Notes under the pieces: model-generated
The model's input: the letters and a program-made list of their open reading frames with translations, nothing else
Told to the model about the DNA's origin: nothing
Database searches by the model: none
Assembly: GCF_014653695.1 (NCBI RefSeq)
Contig: NZ_BNAR01000002.1
Span: 620,001 to 684,000, forward strand
Source of the DNA: Lentzea cavernae
Lineage (GTDB): Bacteria > Actinomycetota > Actinomycetes > Mycobacteriales > Pseudonocardiaceae
Length of the DNA: 64,000 bases
Direction: 5' to 3'
Part shown: one piece after another, positions 1 through 8,466 of the stretch
Position numbering within the stretch: the stretch's first letter is position 1
How the letters are laid out: each line of letters starts with the position of its first letter
Position numbers and translations under genes: made by a program

Positions 1-1
1 C

Positions 2-1648
2 CTGCACGCCGAGGGTGTGGAGTGGGTGCAGCTCGACGAACCCGCGTTCACCGCCGACCGCACGTCCGCCGAGCTCGGCGCCCTGCGGCGCGCCTACCGC
101 GTGCTGGGTGGCCTGCCCGGACGGCCGAAGCTGCTCGTCACCGGTTACTACGGCGACCTGGGCGAGGCGCTGCCGGTCCTGGCTGAGTCGCCGGTCGAGG
201 CCATCGGCATCGACCTCGTCAGCGCGCCGGACACGTCGGTCGCGGTCCCCGCGTTGCGCGACAAGGTCCTGGTCGCCGGCCTGGTGGACGGGCGCAACGT
301 GTGGCGCACCGATCTGCGGGCGGCGCTGGCCAAGGCGGCGTCGCTGCTGGGGTCGGCGGGCGAGGTCGTCGTGTCGTCGTCCTCCACGCTGCTGCACGTG
401 CCGTACGACCTCGAGGCCGAGAACCTCGAGCCGGACGTGCGGGCGCGGCTGGCGTTCGCGCGGCAGAAGGTGCGCGAGATCGTGGTGCTGGGCAAGGCCT
501 TGCGCGACGGGGAACTGCCCGGCGACGCGCGGCACGAGACGCCTCGGCCGCGCCGGGACGACCACGTGCGGGCGCGCATCGCGTCGTTGCGGCCGGAGCA
601 CCGGGTTCGCGCGCCCTACGAGGAGCGTGCCGCGGCCCAGCAGGCCCGGCTGGGGCTGCCGCCGCTCGCGACCACGACGATCGGCTCGTTCCCGCAGACC
701 GGTGACATCCGCAGGGCTCGGGCGGCGGTCCGCCGCGGTGAGATCGGCGAGGCCGAGTACGCGGCGCGGATGCGGGACGAGATCGCGCGCGTGATCGACC
801 TGCAGGAGGACATCGGCCTGGACGTGCTGGTGCACGGCGAGCCGGAGCGCAACGACATGGTCCAGTACTTCGCCGAACACCTGGAAGGCTTCGCCTGCAC
901 GGAGTTCGGGTGGGTGCAGTCGTACGGGTCGCGGTGCGTGCGGCCTCCGGTCGTTCACGGCGACGTCTCCCGTCCCGAGCCGATGACGGTGCCGTGGAGC
1001 ACCTACGCGCAGTCGCTGACGACCAAGCCGGTCAAGGGCATGCTGACCGGTCCGGTGACGATCCTCGCGTGGTCGTTCGTGCGCGACGACCAGCCGCTGG
1101 CCGACACCGCGGCCCAGGTGGCGCTGGCGCTGCGGGACGAGATCCGCGACCTGGAGGCCGCCGGGATCCGCGTGATCCAGGTCGACGAACCGGCGTTGCG
1201 CGAGCTGCTCCCGTTGCGCGGGAAGGACCAGCCGGCGTACCTGGAGTGGTCGGTCGGCGCGTTCCGGCTCGCCACCGCGGGCGCCACGACGGGCACCCAG
1301 GTGCACACCCACCTGTGCTACTCGGAGTTCGGCGAGGTGATCGGCGCGATCTCCGACCTCGACGCCGACGTCACGACCATCGAGGCGGCGCGGTCCAAGA
1401 TGGAGATCCTCGAGGGGCTGGAGTTCCCGCGCGGCATCGGTCCCGGCGTCTACGACATCCACTCGCCGCTGGTGCCGGGCGAGGACGACGTCGTCGCGCT
1501 GATCACCGAGGCGGTGCGCGCGGTGCCAGGTGAACGTTTGTGGATCAACCCCGACTGCGGGCTCAAAACTCGCGGTTACGCCGAGGTGGAGCCGGCGTTG
1601 CGGAACATGGTCGCCGCGGCCTCCCGCATGCGGTCAGAGCTGGGCTGA
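2..1648 (+). CDS. metE: Cobalamin-independent methionine synthase MetE, 5'-truncated by window edge
   Basis: Catalyses the last step of methionine synthesis, moving the methyl group of 5-methyltetrahydropteroyl-tri-L-glutamate to homocysteine in the cytoplasm. The visible 548 residues are the end of the N-terminal half (motif VQLDEPAF) and the whole catalytic C-terminal barrel: [10 protein letters not shown] opens it, [13 protein letters not shown] follows, and the zinc ligands are in HTHLCYSEF and [11 protein letters not shown]. The reading frame is open to base 2, so the start lies outside the window; the family is about 750-770 residues, so roughly 200 are missing. A strong hairpin follows the stop. 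Whether a cobalamin riboswitch precedes the gene cannot be seen. Confidence 0.97.
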   Translation: MHAEGVEWVQLDEPAFTADRTSAELGALRRAYRVLGGLPGRPKLLVTGYYGDLGEALPVLAESPVEAIGIDLVSAPDTSVAVPALRDKVLVAGLVDGRNVWRTDLRAALAKAASLLGSAGEVVVSSSSTLLHVPYDLEAENLEPDVRARLAFARQKVREIVVLGKALRDGELPGDARHETPRPRRDDHVRARIASLRPEHRVRAPYEERAAAQQARLGLPPLATTTIGSFPQTGDIRRARAAVRRGEIGEAEYAARMRDEIARVIDLQEDIGLDVLVHGEPERNDMVQYFAEHLEGFACTEFGWVQSYGSRCVRPPVVHGDVSRPEPMTVPWSTYAQSLTTKPVKGMLTGPVTILAWSFVRDDQPLADTAAQVALALRDEIRDLEAAGIRVIQVDEPALRELLPLRGKDQPAYLEWSVGAFRLATAGATTGTQVHTHLCYSEFGEVIGAISDLDADVTTIEAARSKMEILEGLEFPRGIGPGVYDIHSPLVPGEDDVVALITEAVRAVPGERLWINPDCGLKTRGYAEVEPALRNMVAAASRMRSELG

Positions 1649-1658
1649 TGACGGCGCG

Positions 1659-1690
1659 ACCCCGGGACGTGATCGATTCCGTCCCGGGGT
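1659..1690 (+). terminator. Hairpin terminator after metE
   Basis: A 10-bp perfect stem (ACCCCGGGAC at 1659-1668 pairing with GTCCCGGGGT at 1681-1690) with a 12-base loop lies 11 bases after the metE stop. There is no long T tract, as is usual in GC-rich actinomycetes. It separates metE from the secreted protein gene downstream. Confidence 0.7.
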
Positions 1691-1808
1691 TGTGAAATTC
1701 CCGGTACGGCAAAGATTTGGCGAAGCACCTAGACGTGAACGCCGTTCATGTACCACCTTCTGCCTGGCAAGGCCTCTCCGCTCCCCTGCTCCCCGGAGGC
1801 TGAAGTCG

Positions 1809-2555
1809 ATGAAGAGACTCCTGTCCGCGCTCGCCGGTGCCCTGCTGATCACCGCGCTCGTCCCCGGTGTCGCGTTCGCCGCACCGCCCCAGGCCATCCC
1901 CGCCAACTACGAGGAGGCCGACGGCAAGTGGCAGCCGGCGTTCGACTACGACGGCGACGGCTGCTACCCCACGCCCGCGATCTCGCCGAACGGTGACATC
2001 GCGCCCGGCCTGAAGAACTCGGGCCAGCTGTGGGGCGACTGCCACGACAAGGCGGACCTGGACAACACCAACTCCTACAGCCGTTCCAAGTGCAACAACG
2101 GCTGGTGCGCCTACCTGTACGACCTGTACTTCGAGAAGGACCAGGCCGTCCCGTTCCTGGACTGCTGCGGCCACCGCCACGACATCGAGCACGTGGTCGT
2201 CTGGGTGCAGAACGACGTCGCCCAGTACGTCTCGACCTCGGAGCACGGCAAGTACAAGACCCACCCGCGTGCCAACGTGCAGTGGGAAGGCACCCACCCG
2301 AAGATCATCTACCACAAGGACGGCGCCAGCACGCACTGCTTCCGGCTGGCGGGCGCGGGCGAGCAGGCGGAGAACCACTACGGGGTCTACCAGTACCCCG
2401 ACCTGGTCAGCTGGAACCGGTTCCCGGCCGGCGTGCGCGACAAGCTCGTGAACGCCAACTTCGGCAGCGCGTCCCTCGGGATCAAGGACAGCGCGTTCAA
2501 CCACAACCTGAACAGCGCGAAGCCCGCCGGGATCGCGTTCGACCCGAACGCCTAG
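1809..2555 (+). CDS. Secreted NPP1/Nep1-like protein (NLP family)
   Basis: A 248-residue exported protein. A signal peptide is clear (residues 1-22: KR, hydrophobic core, then VAFAAPP with likely cleavage after AFA). The mature part carries the NLP fold signature GHRHDIE around residue 120, followed by HVVVWV. In characterised NLPs the heptapeptide is GHRHDWE, whose His, Asp and Glu bind the divalent metal used in sphingolipid recognition and cell lysis of dicot plants. Here Trp is replaced by Ile while the metal-binding residues are kept. I chose ATG 1809 because a GGAGG ribosome site sits 9 bases upstream and the signal peptide begins there; the frame is open further upstream but non-coding. 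The stop codon lies inside the CTAG target duplication of the MITE that follows. Toxicity is not shown; many bacterial NLPs have unknown targets. Confidence 0.85.
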   Translation: MKRLLSALAGALLITALVPGVAFAAPPQAIPANYEEADGKWQPAFDYDGDGCYPTPAISPNGDIAPGLKNSGQLWGDCHDKADLDNTNSYSRSKCNNGWCAYLYDLYFEKDQAVPFLDCCGHRHDIEHVVVWVQNDVAQYVSTSEHGKYKTHPRANVQWEGTHPKIIYHKDGASTHCFRLAGAGEQAENHYGVYQYPDLVSWNRFPAGVRDKLVNANFGSASLGIKDSAFNHNLNSAKPAGIAFDPNA

Positions 2556-2719
2556 GGGCTGTCCTGCAAGTTCGTCAGGTGAGAGACGCGGGCGAGAGTC
2601 CCGGAGGCGGTGCCGCCGCCACGCCCTCATACCGGGCGTATTCGGGCGTGGCGGCGGTGCCGTCTCCGGGGCCCTCGTCCGCCGCTGTCGCCCGACGAGA
2701 CTTGCAGGACAGCGCCTAG
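2552..2719. mobile_element. MITE-like element (160 bp) with CTAG target-site duplication
   Basis: Bases 2556-2715 form one long imperfect inverted repeat. The termini are GGGCTGTCCTGCAAG (2556-2570) and, reverse-complemented, GCGCTGTCCTGCAAG (2701-2715), 14 of 15 identical. The inner arms also match (GGCGGTGCCGCCGCCACGCC against GGCACCGCCGCCACGCC). The element is flanked by CTAG at 2552-2555 and 2716-2719. It carries no transposase. CTAG fits the YTAR target duplication known for the IS5 group, so it is most likely a miniature element mobilised in trans by an IS5-like transposase (inference). It sits exactly between two convergent genes, and the left CTAG supplies the NLP stop codon. As an RNA it would fold into a long hairpin and could act as a bidirectional terminator. 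Confidence 0.8.
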
Positions 2720-3391
2720 CTATCGGGCGACTCGGTCGAGCCATTCGGCCAGGAGGACCCGTTCCGCGTGCGAGAGCATCTGGGGCGGGTCCTCTTCCAG
2801 TGCGGCCCGCAGCGCGATCGCCCGGCTCGGGATGTCCGTCGACTGCTCCGGTGAGGCGTCCGTCGTGATCGCCCCGATGACGTTCTCGCGCGTGAAGCTG
2901 ATCAGCCCCAGGTCGCGGTCCTGCTCCGGCGTCGCGATCAGCGCCAGCACCACGCCCAGGCCGGCCGCGTGCACGAACTGCGCCGCCTGCTCCACCGGGA
3001 CCGTCAACCGGCCCGCCGACGCGATGCGGCCGATGATCCCGCGGAGCATCGCGTCCGCCTCCAGCCGCGCCTCGCGCTTGCGCGCCTCGCCGTACATAAG
3101 CAGGTAGAACGCGGGCCGCGCCAAGCCGAAGCCGATGTGCAGGTCCCACCCGCGCCGCAGGTCGTCCACGGGGTCGCCGGTGGCGCCCATCGCCTGCTTC
3201 GACTCGAGGTAGCCGGCGAAGCCGTGCGCCGCGACGGCGTCGAGCAGCCCGTCCTTGTCGCCGAACAGCCGGTAGAGCGTCGGCGCCTGCACCCCTGCGG
3301 CCGTGGCGACCGCGCGCGTGGAGACCGCTTCCTTGCCACCCTCGACGAGCAGGTCGGCCGCGGCCCTCACCAGACGCTCCCTCGTGTCCAT
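2720..3391 (-). CDS. TetR-family regulator (module 1, divergent from SDR genes)
   Basis: A 223-residue regulator with an N-terminal TetR helix-turn-helix (residues about 5-50, core VSTRAVATAAGVQAPTLYRLFGDKDGLL) and a longer ligand-binding domain. It is clearly paralogous to the regulator at 20569-21225: both share the recognition helix AGVQAPTLY, GWD-H--FGL--P-FY-L-YG, and the C-terminal L-LLDR-AR. It is transcribed away from two SDR genes, with three GTAGCGACG-like repeats between them, so it probably represses them and itself. Its stop is 1 base beyond the MITE target duplication. Confidence 0.9.
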   Translation of the reverse strand: MDTRERLVRAAADLLVEGGKEAVSTRAVATAAGVQAPTLYRLFGDKDGLLDAVAAHGFAGYLESKQAMGATGDPVDDLRRGWDLHIGFGLARPAFYLLMYGEARKREARLEADAMLRGIIGRIASAGRLTVPVEQAAQFVHAAGLGVVLALIATPEQDRDLGLISFTRENVIGAITTDASPEQSTDIPSRAIALRAALEEDPPQMLSHAERVLLAEWLDRVAR

Positions 3392-3460
3392 GTAGCGACG
3401 ATAACACGTCCAAGGTAGCGTCGATTCGATATCAGTGATACGTTCGTTGAGGTAACGACG
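3392..3460. promoter_or_regulatory. Shared promoter with three direct GTAGCGACG-like repeats
   Basis: Between the TetR start (3391) and the SDR start (3485) lie GTAGCGACG (3392-3400), GTAGCGTCG (3415-3423) and GTAACGACG (3452-3460). The GTAGCG core also occurs in the palindromes beside the paralogous TetR at 20569, which makes it the likely half-site of this regulator subfamily. This is inferred from repetition and gene layout only. Confidence 0.45.
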
Positions 3461-3484
3461 GAAACACCAGTGGGGAGTACTGAC

Positions 3485-4210
3485 ATGACTCGCGTTGCGA
3501 TCGTCACCGGCGGATCCAGGGGCATCGGGCGGGCCGCCGCCGAGCGCCTCGCCGCCGACGGAACGGCCGTCGTCATCGTGTACGCCGGCAACAAGGCCGC
3601 TGCCGACGAGGCCGTCGAGAAGATCAAGGCCGACGGTGGCCAGGCGGTCGCCACCCAGGCCGACGTCGGCGACGAGGAGGCCGTCGCGGCCGCGTTCGCG
3701 CTGGCCGCGGAGACGTTCGGCGGCGTCGACGTCGTCGTGAACTCCGCCGGCATCATGCCGCTCGGCACCGTCGCGGACATGGAGCTCGAGGTCTTCGACA
3801 AGATCATGCGCACCAACGCCCGCGGCACGTTCGTCGTGAGCCAGCAGGCCGCGCGCACCGTCCGGAACGGCGGCGCGATCATCAACGTCTCGTCGTCCGT
3901 GGTGGGCCTGCGCTTCCCCCAGTACGGCGCCTACGCCATGTCGAAGGGCGGCGTCGAGGCGCTGACGCTGATCCTGGCGCGCGAGCTGCGCGGCCGCGAC
4001 ATCACCGTGAACACCGTCGCCCCCGGCCCCACCGCCACCGAGCTGTTCCTCGACGGCAAGGACCAGGCGACGATCGACACCCTCGCGAAGCAGCCGCCGC
4101 TGGAGCGCCTGGGCGCCACCGACGACATCGCCGAGGTCATCTCCTTCCTGGCGGGCCCGGCCCGCTGGATCAACGGCCAGACCATTCGTGCGAACGGAGG
4201 CATCATCTGA
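3485..4210 (+). CDS. SDR-family oxidoreductase (classical, FabG-like)
   Basis: A 241-residue NAD(P)-dependent short-chain dehydrogenase/reductase. The cofactor motif TGGSRGIG lies at residues 8-15. The usual NNAG motif appears as NSAG, the catalytic Ser is in INVSSSVVG, and the YxxxK pair is in YAMSK. The C-terminal PARWINGQTIRANGG is typical of this fold. ATG 3485 is preferred over the in-frame GTG 3470 because GGGGAG ends 7 bases before it. The stop overlaps the next SDR start by one base (TGATG), so the two are co-translated. The substrate is unknown; the divergent TetR suggests induction by a small carbonyl or aromatic compound. Confidence 0.92.
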   Translation: MTRVAIVTGGSRGIGRAAAERLAADGTAVVIVYAGNKAAADEAVEKIKADGGQAVATQADVGDEEAVAAAFALAAETFGGVDVVVNSAGIMPLGTVADMELEVFDKIMRTNARGTFVVSQQAARTVRNGGAIINVSSSVVGLRFPQYGAYAMSKGGVEALTLILARELRGRDITVNTVAPGPTATELFLDGKDQATIDTLAKQPPLERLGATDDIAEVISFLAGPARWINGQTIRANGGII

Positions 4211-5082
4211 TGGGCAGGGTCATCGTCGTCACCGGAGCGTCCAGCGGGTTCGGCGCGCTCGCCGTGCGCAGGCTGGGTCTCGCCGGTCACACGGTCTACG
4301 CCGGCATGCGGAACACCACGGGCCGCAACGCTTCCGCCGTCGCCGAGCTGGAGGCGTTCGGCACCGGGAACACCGCCGACGTGCACGCCGTCGAACTGGA
4401 CGTGCAGTCGCAGGAGTCCGCGGACGCCGCGATCGCGTCGATCATCGCGGAGCAGGGCCGGCTGGACGTGGTCGTCCACAACGCGGGCCACATGGTCACC
4501 GGCCCGGCCGAGGCCTTCACCCCGCAGCAGTACGCGGACCTGTACGACGTCAACGTGCTGGGCACCCAGCGCGTGAACCGCGCCGCCCTGCCGCACCTGC
4601 GCGGACAGCGCTCCGGCCACGTCGTGTGGGTGGGCTCCAGCTCGACGCGCGGCGGCACTCCCCCGTACCTCGCCCCGTACTTCGCGGCCAAGGCGGCGAT
4701 GGACGCCGTCGCCGTGTCCTACCGCGCCGAGCTGCTGCGCTTCGGCGTCGAGACCACGATCGTCGTGCCGGGCGCGTTCACCAGGGGCACCAACCACTTC
4801 GCGCACAGCGGCACCCCCGCCGACACCTCGCGGGCCCAGGAGTACGAGGAGCTCTACCCCGGTCTGATGGACCAGGTCGGTGAGCGCCTCGCCGAGCTGG
4901 AGCCGTCGTGGGCGGACGCCGGGGCCGTGGCGGACGCGATCGTGGACGTGGTCGGTGCCGCCAAGCCGCCGTTCCGCGTGCACGTCGACCCCTCGCAGGA
5001 CGGCGCCGAGGTCGTGAACGCGGTGGCGGACCGGGTGCGCGGCGAGTTCCTGCGCCGGGTGGAGCTGGCCGACCTGATCTAG
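4210..5082 (+). CDS. SDR-family oxidoreductase, second gene of the pair
   Basis: A 290-residue SDR with TGASSGFG near the N-terminus, HNAG in place of NNAG, GSSST as the Ser region and YFAAK for the catalytic Tyr/Lys. The tail is longer than in the FabG type, as in SDRs of the 17-beta-HSD-like classical group. It is translationally coupled to the upstream SDR. Its TAG stop overlaps, in the convergent sense, the stop of the polysaccharide deacetylase (CTAG at 5079-5082). The substrate cannot be read from the sequence. Confidence 0.9.
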   Translation: MGRVIVVTGASSGFGALAVRRLGLAGHTVYAGMRNTTGRNASAVAELEAFGTGNTADVHAVELDVQSQESADAAIASIIAEQGRLDVVVHNAGHMVTGPAEAFTPQQYADLYDVNVLGTQRVNRAALPHLRGQRSGHVVWVGSSSTRGGTPPYLAPYFAAKAAMDAVAVSYRAELLRFGVETTIVVPGAFTRGTNHFAHSGTPADTSRAQEYEELYPGLMDQVGERLAELEPSWADAGAVADAIVDVVGAAKPPFRVHVDPSQDGAEVVNAVADRVRGEFLRRVELADLI

Positions 5083-5798
5083 CGCCTGTCGAGGAGCGCG
5101 GACACGGTGAGGAACCGGTAACCGCGCTCCTTGAGCCCGGTGATGACGGGCTCGAGCGCCTGCCGGGTCTGCTCCCGCGCCCCGTACATGGGGTGGAGCA
5201 GGATGATCGAACCCGGCTTGGTCCGCTTCAGGGTCTGCTGCGCGATCTCCTGCGCGGCAGGCGTGCCCTCGGAGTCCGGTTCCACGTCCCACATGACCGT
5301 GGTGCGGCCGTGCTGCCGCAGGTAGTGCGGCAGGGCGAAGAGCTTCTTGCCGTGGGGCGGGCGGAAGTGGATGTCACCGCTGTAGCCGGTCTTGCGGATC
5401 TCGGCGTCGGTGTCCTCGATCTCCTTCGCCACCGTGCCCGGCAGGACGCCGACCATGCGCTGGTGGGTGTAGGTGTGGTTGCCGATCTCGTGCCCGGCCC
5501 GCGCGATCTGCCGGCCGAGGTCGGGGTGCTTCGCGAGGTCGCGGCCCATGAGGAAGAACGTGGCCGGGACGTTCTCGGCTGCCAGCACGTCCAGGACCTG
5601 CTGGGCGCCGGCGGGGTCGGGACCGTCGTCGAAGGTCAGGGCGACGACCTTCTCGTTGGTCTCCACCCGGTCGACCAGGTCACCGAAGAACTGGAACGTG
5701 CGGGCGCTGCTGACCTTCCACAGGGAGAGCGCGGCCGCCAGTGTCAGAGTGAGGCCTACCGCCGTGATGATCGTTGGCTTGCGGCGCAACCGCTTCAT
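5079..5798 (-). CDS. Polysaccharide deacetylase (NodB, CE4), membrane-anchored
   Basis: A 239-residue protein with a Lys/Arg-rich start and one hydrophobic segment (residues about 9-29), so probably a signal anchor with the enzyme outside the membrane. The NodB domain has motif 1 TFDDGP (catalytic base D57, metal ligand D58) and motif 2 GNHTYTH (H109 and H113), followed by FRPPHGK as motif 3. These are the metal and active-site residues of carbohydrate esterase family 4, which remove N- or O-acetyl groups from peptidoglycan, chitin or xylan. It is the last gene of a four-gene coupled operon and starts inside the stop of the MOSC gene (ATGA). Confidence 0.92.
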   Translation of the reverse strand: MKRLRRKPTIITAVGLTLTLAAALSLWKVSSARTFQFFGDLVDRVETNEKVVALTFDDGPDPAGAQQVLDVLAAENVPATFFLMGRDLAKHPDLGRQIARAGHEIGNHTYTHQRMVGVLPGTVAKEIEDTDAEIRKTGYSGDIHFRPPHGKKLFALPHYLRQHGRTTVMWDVEPDSEGTPAAQEIAQQTLKRTKPGSIILLHPMYGAREQTRQALEPVITGLKERGYRFLTVSALLDRR

Positions 5799-6277
5799 GC
5801 GTCCACCATGGCCGCGGCGGATTCACCTGTGCGCAGCACCCCGTCGTCCAGCGGCACGCAGCGGACACCGCCCTTGCCCCGCAACGCCTTGAAGGCACCC
5901 GGAGCGATCACCTGGTCCATCCACGCGCAGGGGTTCGCCGGCCGGTGCACCTCGAACCGCACCGGCCCGTCACCGCTGTCCAGGCTGAACACGGTCCCGC
6001 GCGTCAGCGCGTCCACGTCGAACCCGCGCACCACCACGTTCCGGCGTGCCAGCAGAGGGTCCACCGGCCACGGGTCGAGCGACTCGGCCGCGATGAACGT
6101 GACCGCGGCGTTGCGGTGCGCGGGGTGGTTGAAGTAGCGGTCGCCGACGATGCCGAGACCGGCCCGGACGACGACGTGGTCGCGGGAGACGGGCCCGGGA
6201 TCGGGACGAGGGCCGTCCGACGGACGGCCCTCGAAGGCGTGCACGGGTGAGACGTGCAGCGCGACGATCTCGATCAA
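5795..6277 (-). CDS. MOSC-domain protein (short)
   Basis: A 160-residue MOSC (MoCo sulfurase C-terminal) protein. Features include [30 protein letters not shown] and a conserved Cys in [10 protein letters not shown], the residue thought to carry sulfide for metal-sulfur transfer or to act in N-hydroxylated base reduction. The family is named only by domain here. Translation probably begins at TTG 6277, whose bases overlap the msrA stop (TTGA); no better start exists downstream before the conserved region, and longer upstream extensions run inside msrA. It overlaps the deacetylase start (ATGA). Confidence 0.85.
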   Translation of the reverse strand: MIEIVALHVSPVHAFEGRPSDGPRPDPGPVSRDHVVVRAGLGIVGDRYFNHPAHRNAAVTFIAAESLDPWPVDPLLARRNVVVRGFDVDALTRGTVFSLDSGDGPVRFEVHRPANPCAWMDQVIAPGAFKALRGKGGVRCVPLDDGVLRTGESAAAMVDA

Positions 6278-6798
6278 CGCTCGCCGAGCTGCCACTCCGG
6301 CCGCACGTAGTGGCACGTGTAGCCGTTGGGGTAGCGCTCCAGGTAGTCCTGGTGCTCCGGCTCGGCCAGCCAGAAGTCGGACTCCTGGGTGACCTCGGTG
6401 ACGACCTTGCCCGGCCACTTGCCCGAGGCGTCGACGGCCGCGATCGTCTCCTCCGCGACCTGCTTCTGGGAGTCGTCGGTGTAGAAGATCGCCGAGCGGT
6501 AGCCGGCGCCGATGTCGTTGCCCTGGCGGTTGCGGGTCGACGGGTCGTGGATCTGGAAGAAGAACTCCAGGATCTGCCGGTAGCTGAGCTTCTCCGGGTC
6601 GAACGTGATCTCGATGGCCTCGGCGTGGTTGCCGTGGCGCCGGTAGGTGGCGTTCGGCGTGCTGGGGTCACCGGTGTAGCCGACGCGGGTGGAGACGACT
6701 CCGGGGTGGCGGCGGAACAGGTCCTGCATGCCCCAGAAACAGCCGCCCGCGAGAACTGCCTTCTCCGTCACTGTGACGCTCCTCTTCTCGGTGTTCAC
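6274..6798 (-). CDS. msrA: Peptide methionine-(S)-S-oxide reductase MsrA
   Basis: A 174-residue cytoplasmic repair enzyme reducing methionine-S-sulfoxide in proteins. The active-site motif GGCFWG carries the catalytic Cys20, and GYTGG-type downstream segments ([47 protein letters not shown]) match the family closely. The start GTG 6798 overlaps the stop of the permease gene upstream (GTGA); a second GTG nine codons on is an alternative. Coupling to a permease, a MOSC protein and a deacetylase is unusual, and the common function is unclear. Confidence 0.96.
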   Translation of the reverse strand: MNTEKRSVTVTEKAVLAGGCFWGMQDLFRRHPGVVSTRVGYTGDPSTPNATYRRHGNHAEAIEITFDPEKLSYRQILEFFFQIHDPSTRNRQGNDIGAGYRSAIFYTDDSQKQVAEETIAAVDASGKWPGKVVTEVTQESDFWLAEPEHQDYLERYPNGYTCHYVRPEWQLGER

Positions 6799-7934
6799 TC
6801 AGGAGAACGCTCGGTCTCTGCCGGTTCATCCCCGGCAGGATGTGACGTATCCATTACGGACCTCGCCTCGATGACTTCGCCCAGGTAGCGGACCACGACG
6901 GCCACGGCCGCGGCGACCGGCACGGAGAAGAAGGCGCCCGCGATGCCGTAGAGCGAGGTGCCCGCGGTGACGACGAGCAGCACGACCGCCGCGTGCAGGC
7001 GCAGGCTGCGCGACTGCAGGATGGGCTGCAGCACGTTGCCCTCGACCTGCTGCACGACGATCACGATGATCAGCATGATGATGGCCGTGGTCAGGCCGTT
7101 GCTGACGAGCGCGACCAGCACGGCCAGCGCGCCGGCGATGAACGCGCCGATGATCGGGATGAAGCCGCCGAGGAACGTCAGCGCGGCGAGCGGGATCGCG
7201 AGCGGCACGCCGAGGATGAGCAGACCGGCGCCGATGAAGATCGCGTCGATCAGCGACACGACCGCCTGGCTGCGGATGAAGCTGCCGAGCGTGGCCCAGA
7301 CCCGCTCCAGCACCGTCGTCACGTGCACGCCGGCGCGCTCACCGATGACGCCGCGCAGCCACGGCGTGAACCGCATGCCGTCCTTGACGAAGAAGAAGGC
7401 CAGCAGCAGCGCCACCAACCCGGTCACCAGGCCGGACGTCACCGCGCCCGCCCCGGTCAGCAGCCCGCCCGCGATCGACCCGATGCTCGACTTGAGCTGC
7501 TCGACGCCCTGCGAGATGAGGCGGTCGAGGTCACTGCCCTTCAGGTTGAACGGCGGCCCGGACGCCCAGTCCTGCAGCTGCGTGACGGCCTTCTGCGCGC
7601 TCTGCGCGATCTCCGGCACACCGGAGGCGATCGACGACGAGATCGCCGCGATGACACCTCCGAGCACGCCGAGGCCCACGACCAGCACGATCGTCGCCGA
7701 CAGCGCCGCGTTCATGCCCTTCGACATCATCCACCGCGCCGGCGGCCACAGCACCGTCGTGATCAGCAGCCCCAGCAGCACGGGCATCACGACCACCCAG
7801 AGCTTGCCGATCAGCCAGAAGAGCATCCAGAAGCCCAGCACGGCCAGCGCCGTCCGGAGACTCCACCGCGCGAGCCAGCTCACGCCGTGCCCGATCGCCT
7901 CACCCTTGTCCGTCCACCTGCGATCCCGTTCCAC
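6795..7934 (-). CDS. AI-2E family (UPF0118) membrane transporter
   Basis: A roughly 379-residue integral membrane protein with several hydrophobic segments: [61 protein letters not shown] and a C-terminal cluster around [27 protein letters not shown]. The last contains the GGFIPxIG signature of the AI-2E/PerM permease family, whose members are assigned to autoinducer-2 export or Na+/H+ exchange, mostly without direct proof. The start is uncertain: GTG 7934 is chosen and GTG 7940 is equally possible. It is the first gene of the coupled minus-strand operon continuing to msrA, MOSC and deacetylase. Confidence 0.88.
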   Translation of the reverse strand: MERDRRWTDKGEAIGHGVSWLARWSLRTALAVLGFWMLFWLIGKLWVVVMPVLLGLLITTVLWPPARWMMSKGMNAALSATIVLVVGLGVLGGVIAAISSSIASGVPEIAQSAQKAVTQLQDWASGPPFNLKGSDLDRLISQGVEQLKSSIGSIAGGLLTGAGAVTSGLVTGLVALLLAFFFVKDGMRFTPWLRGVIGERAGVHVTTVLERVWATLGSFIRSQAVVSLIDAIFIGAGLLILGVPLAIPLAALTFLGGFIPIIGAFIAGALAVLVALVSNGLTTAIIMLIIVIVVQQVEGNVLQPILQSRSLRLHAAVVLLVVTAGTSLYGIAGAFFSVPVAAAVAVVVRYLGEVIEARSVMDTSHPAGDEPAETERSPE

Positions 7935-7986
7935 GCCCACAGTCTGTCGGTACCCGCTACCTGTGGGTGGCAGACATGCCGTTTCG

Positions 7987-8382
7987 TTAGCTCCGCCCCC
8001 AGAACGTGTCCTCCTGCGCCGGGTCGGCCGTGAACAGCCACACCTCGACGACCTCGCCGTCCACGACGCGCATGAGGTCGACACCGGTCCCGTCCATCTC
8101 GGCGCCGGACCGCTTCGCCGTCCAGCGAACCGACGCCGCGACGAGCTCCCCGTTCACCAGCAACGGGGCGTTGCGCTTCAACGAGAAGGTGCCCTCCGAC
8201 ACGGCCATCATCCCGCCGAGCATCGCTCCGACGGCGTCGCTGCCGCGGTGCACGCCCGAGAACTGGTTGTCCCCCGGCTGGTGCCACACGACGTCGTCCG
8301 CGAACTGGTCGGCGACGGTGGCGAGGTCACCGGCCTCCAGGGCGTCGAAGTAGGTGGTGACGACGGCGAGCGGGGTGGTCAT
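7987..8382 (-). CDS. SnoaL-like / NTF2-fold protein
   Basis: A 131-residue single-domain protein of the NTF2-like superfamily. It begins VVTTYFDALEAGDLATVADQFADDVVWHQPG and continues with a conserved FSGVHRGSDAVGAML segment, the usual SnoaL_2 pattern. Members include polyketide cyclases, isomerases and binding proteins, so the reaction cannot be assigned. ATG 8382 has a good AAGGAG ribosome site 7 bases upstream. It is divergent from an HxlR regulator, with repeats between them that suggest it is that regulator's target. Confidence 0.85.
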   Translation of the reverse strand: MTTPLAVVTTYFDALEAGDLATVADQFADDVVWHQPGDNQFSGVHRGSDAVGAMLGGMMAVSEGTFSLKRNAPLLVNGELVAASVRWTAKRSGAEMDGTGVDLMRVVDGEVVEVWLFTADPAQEDTFWGRS

Positions 8383-8424
8383 AGGTCTCTCCTTTTTGTT
8401 GCGGTTGACCTATGCTCACGAAAA

Positions 8425-8451
8425 GTAACCAATTACCTCAACGTAACCAAT
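8425..8451. promoter_or_regulatory. Direct-repeat operator between SnoaL-like gene and HxlR gene
   Basis: GTAACCAAT occurs at 8425-8433 and again at 8443-8451, exactly 18 bases apart. The first copy extends into GTAACCAATTAC, whose GTAA/TTAC arms are inverted. The site lies in the 84-base gap between the two divergent starts and is the natural candidate for HxlR binding. Confidence 0.5.
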
Positions 8452-8466
8452 GGACGGAAGTGCGCC

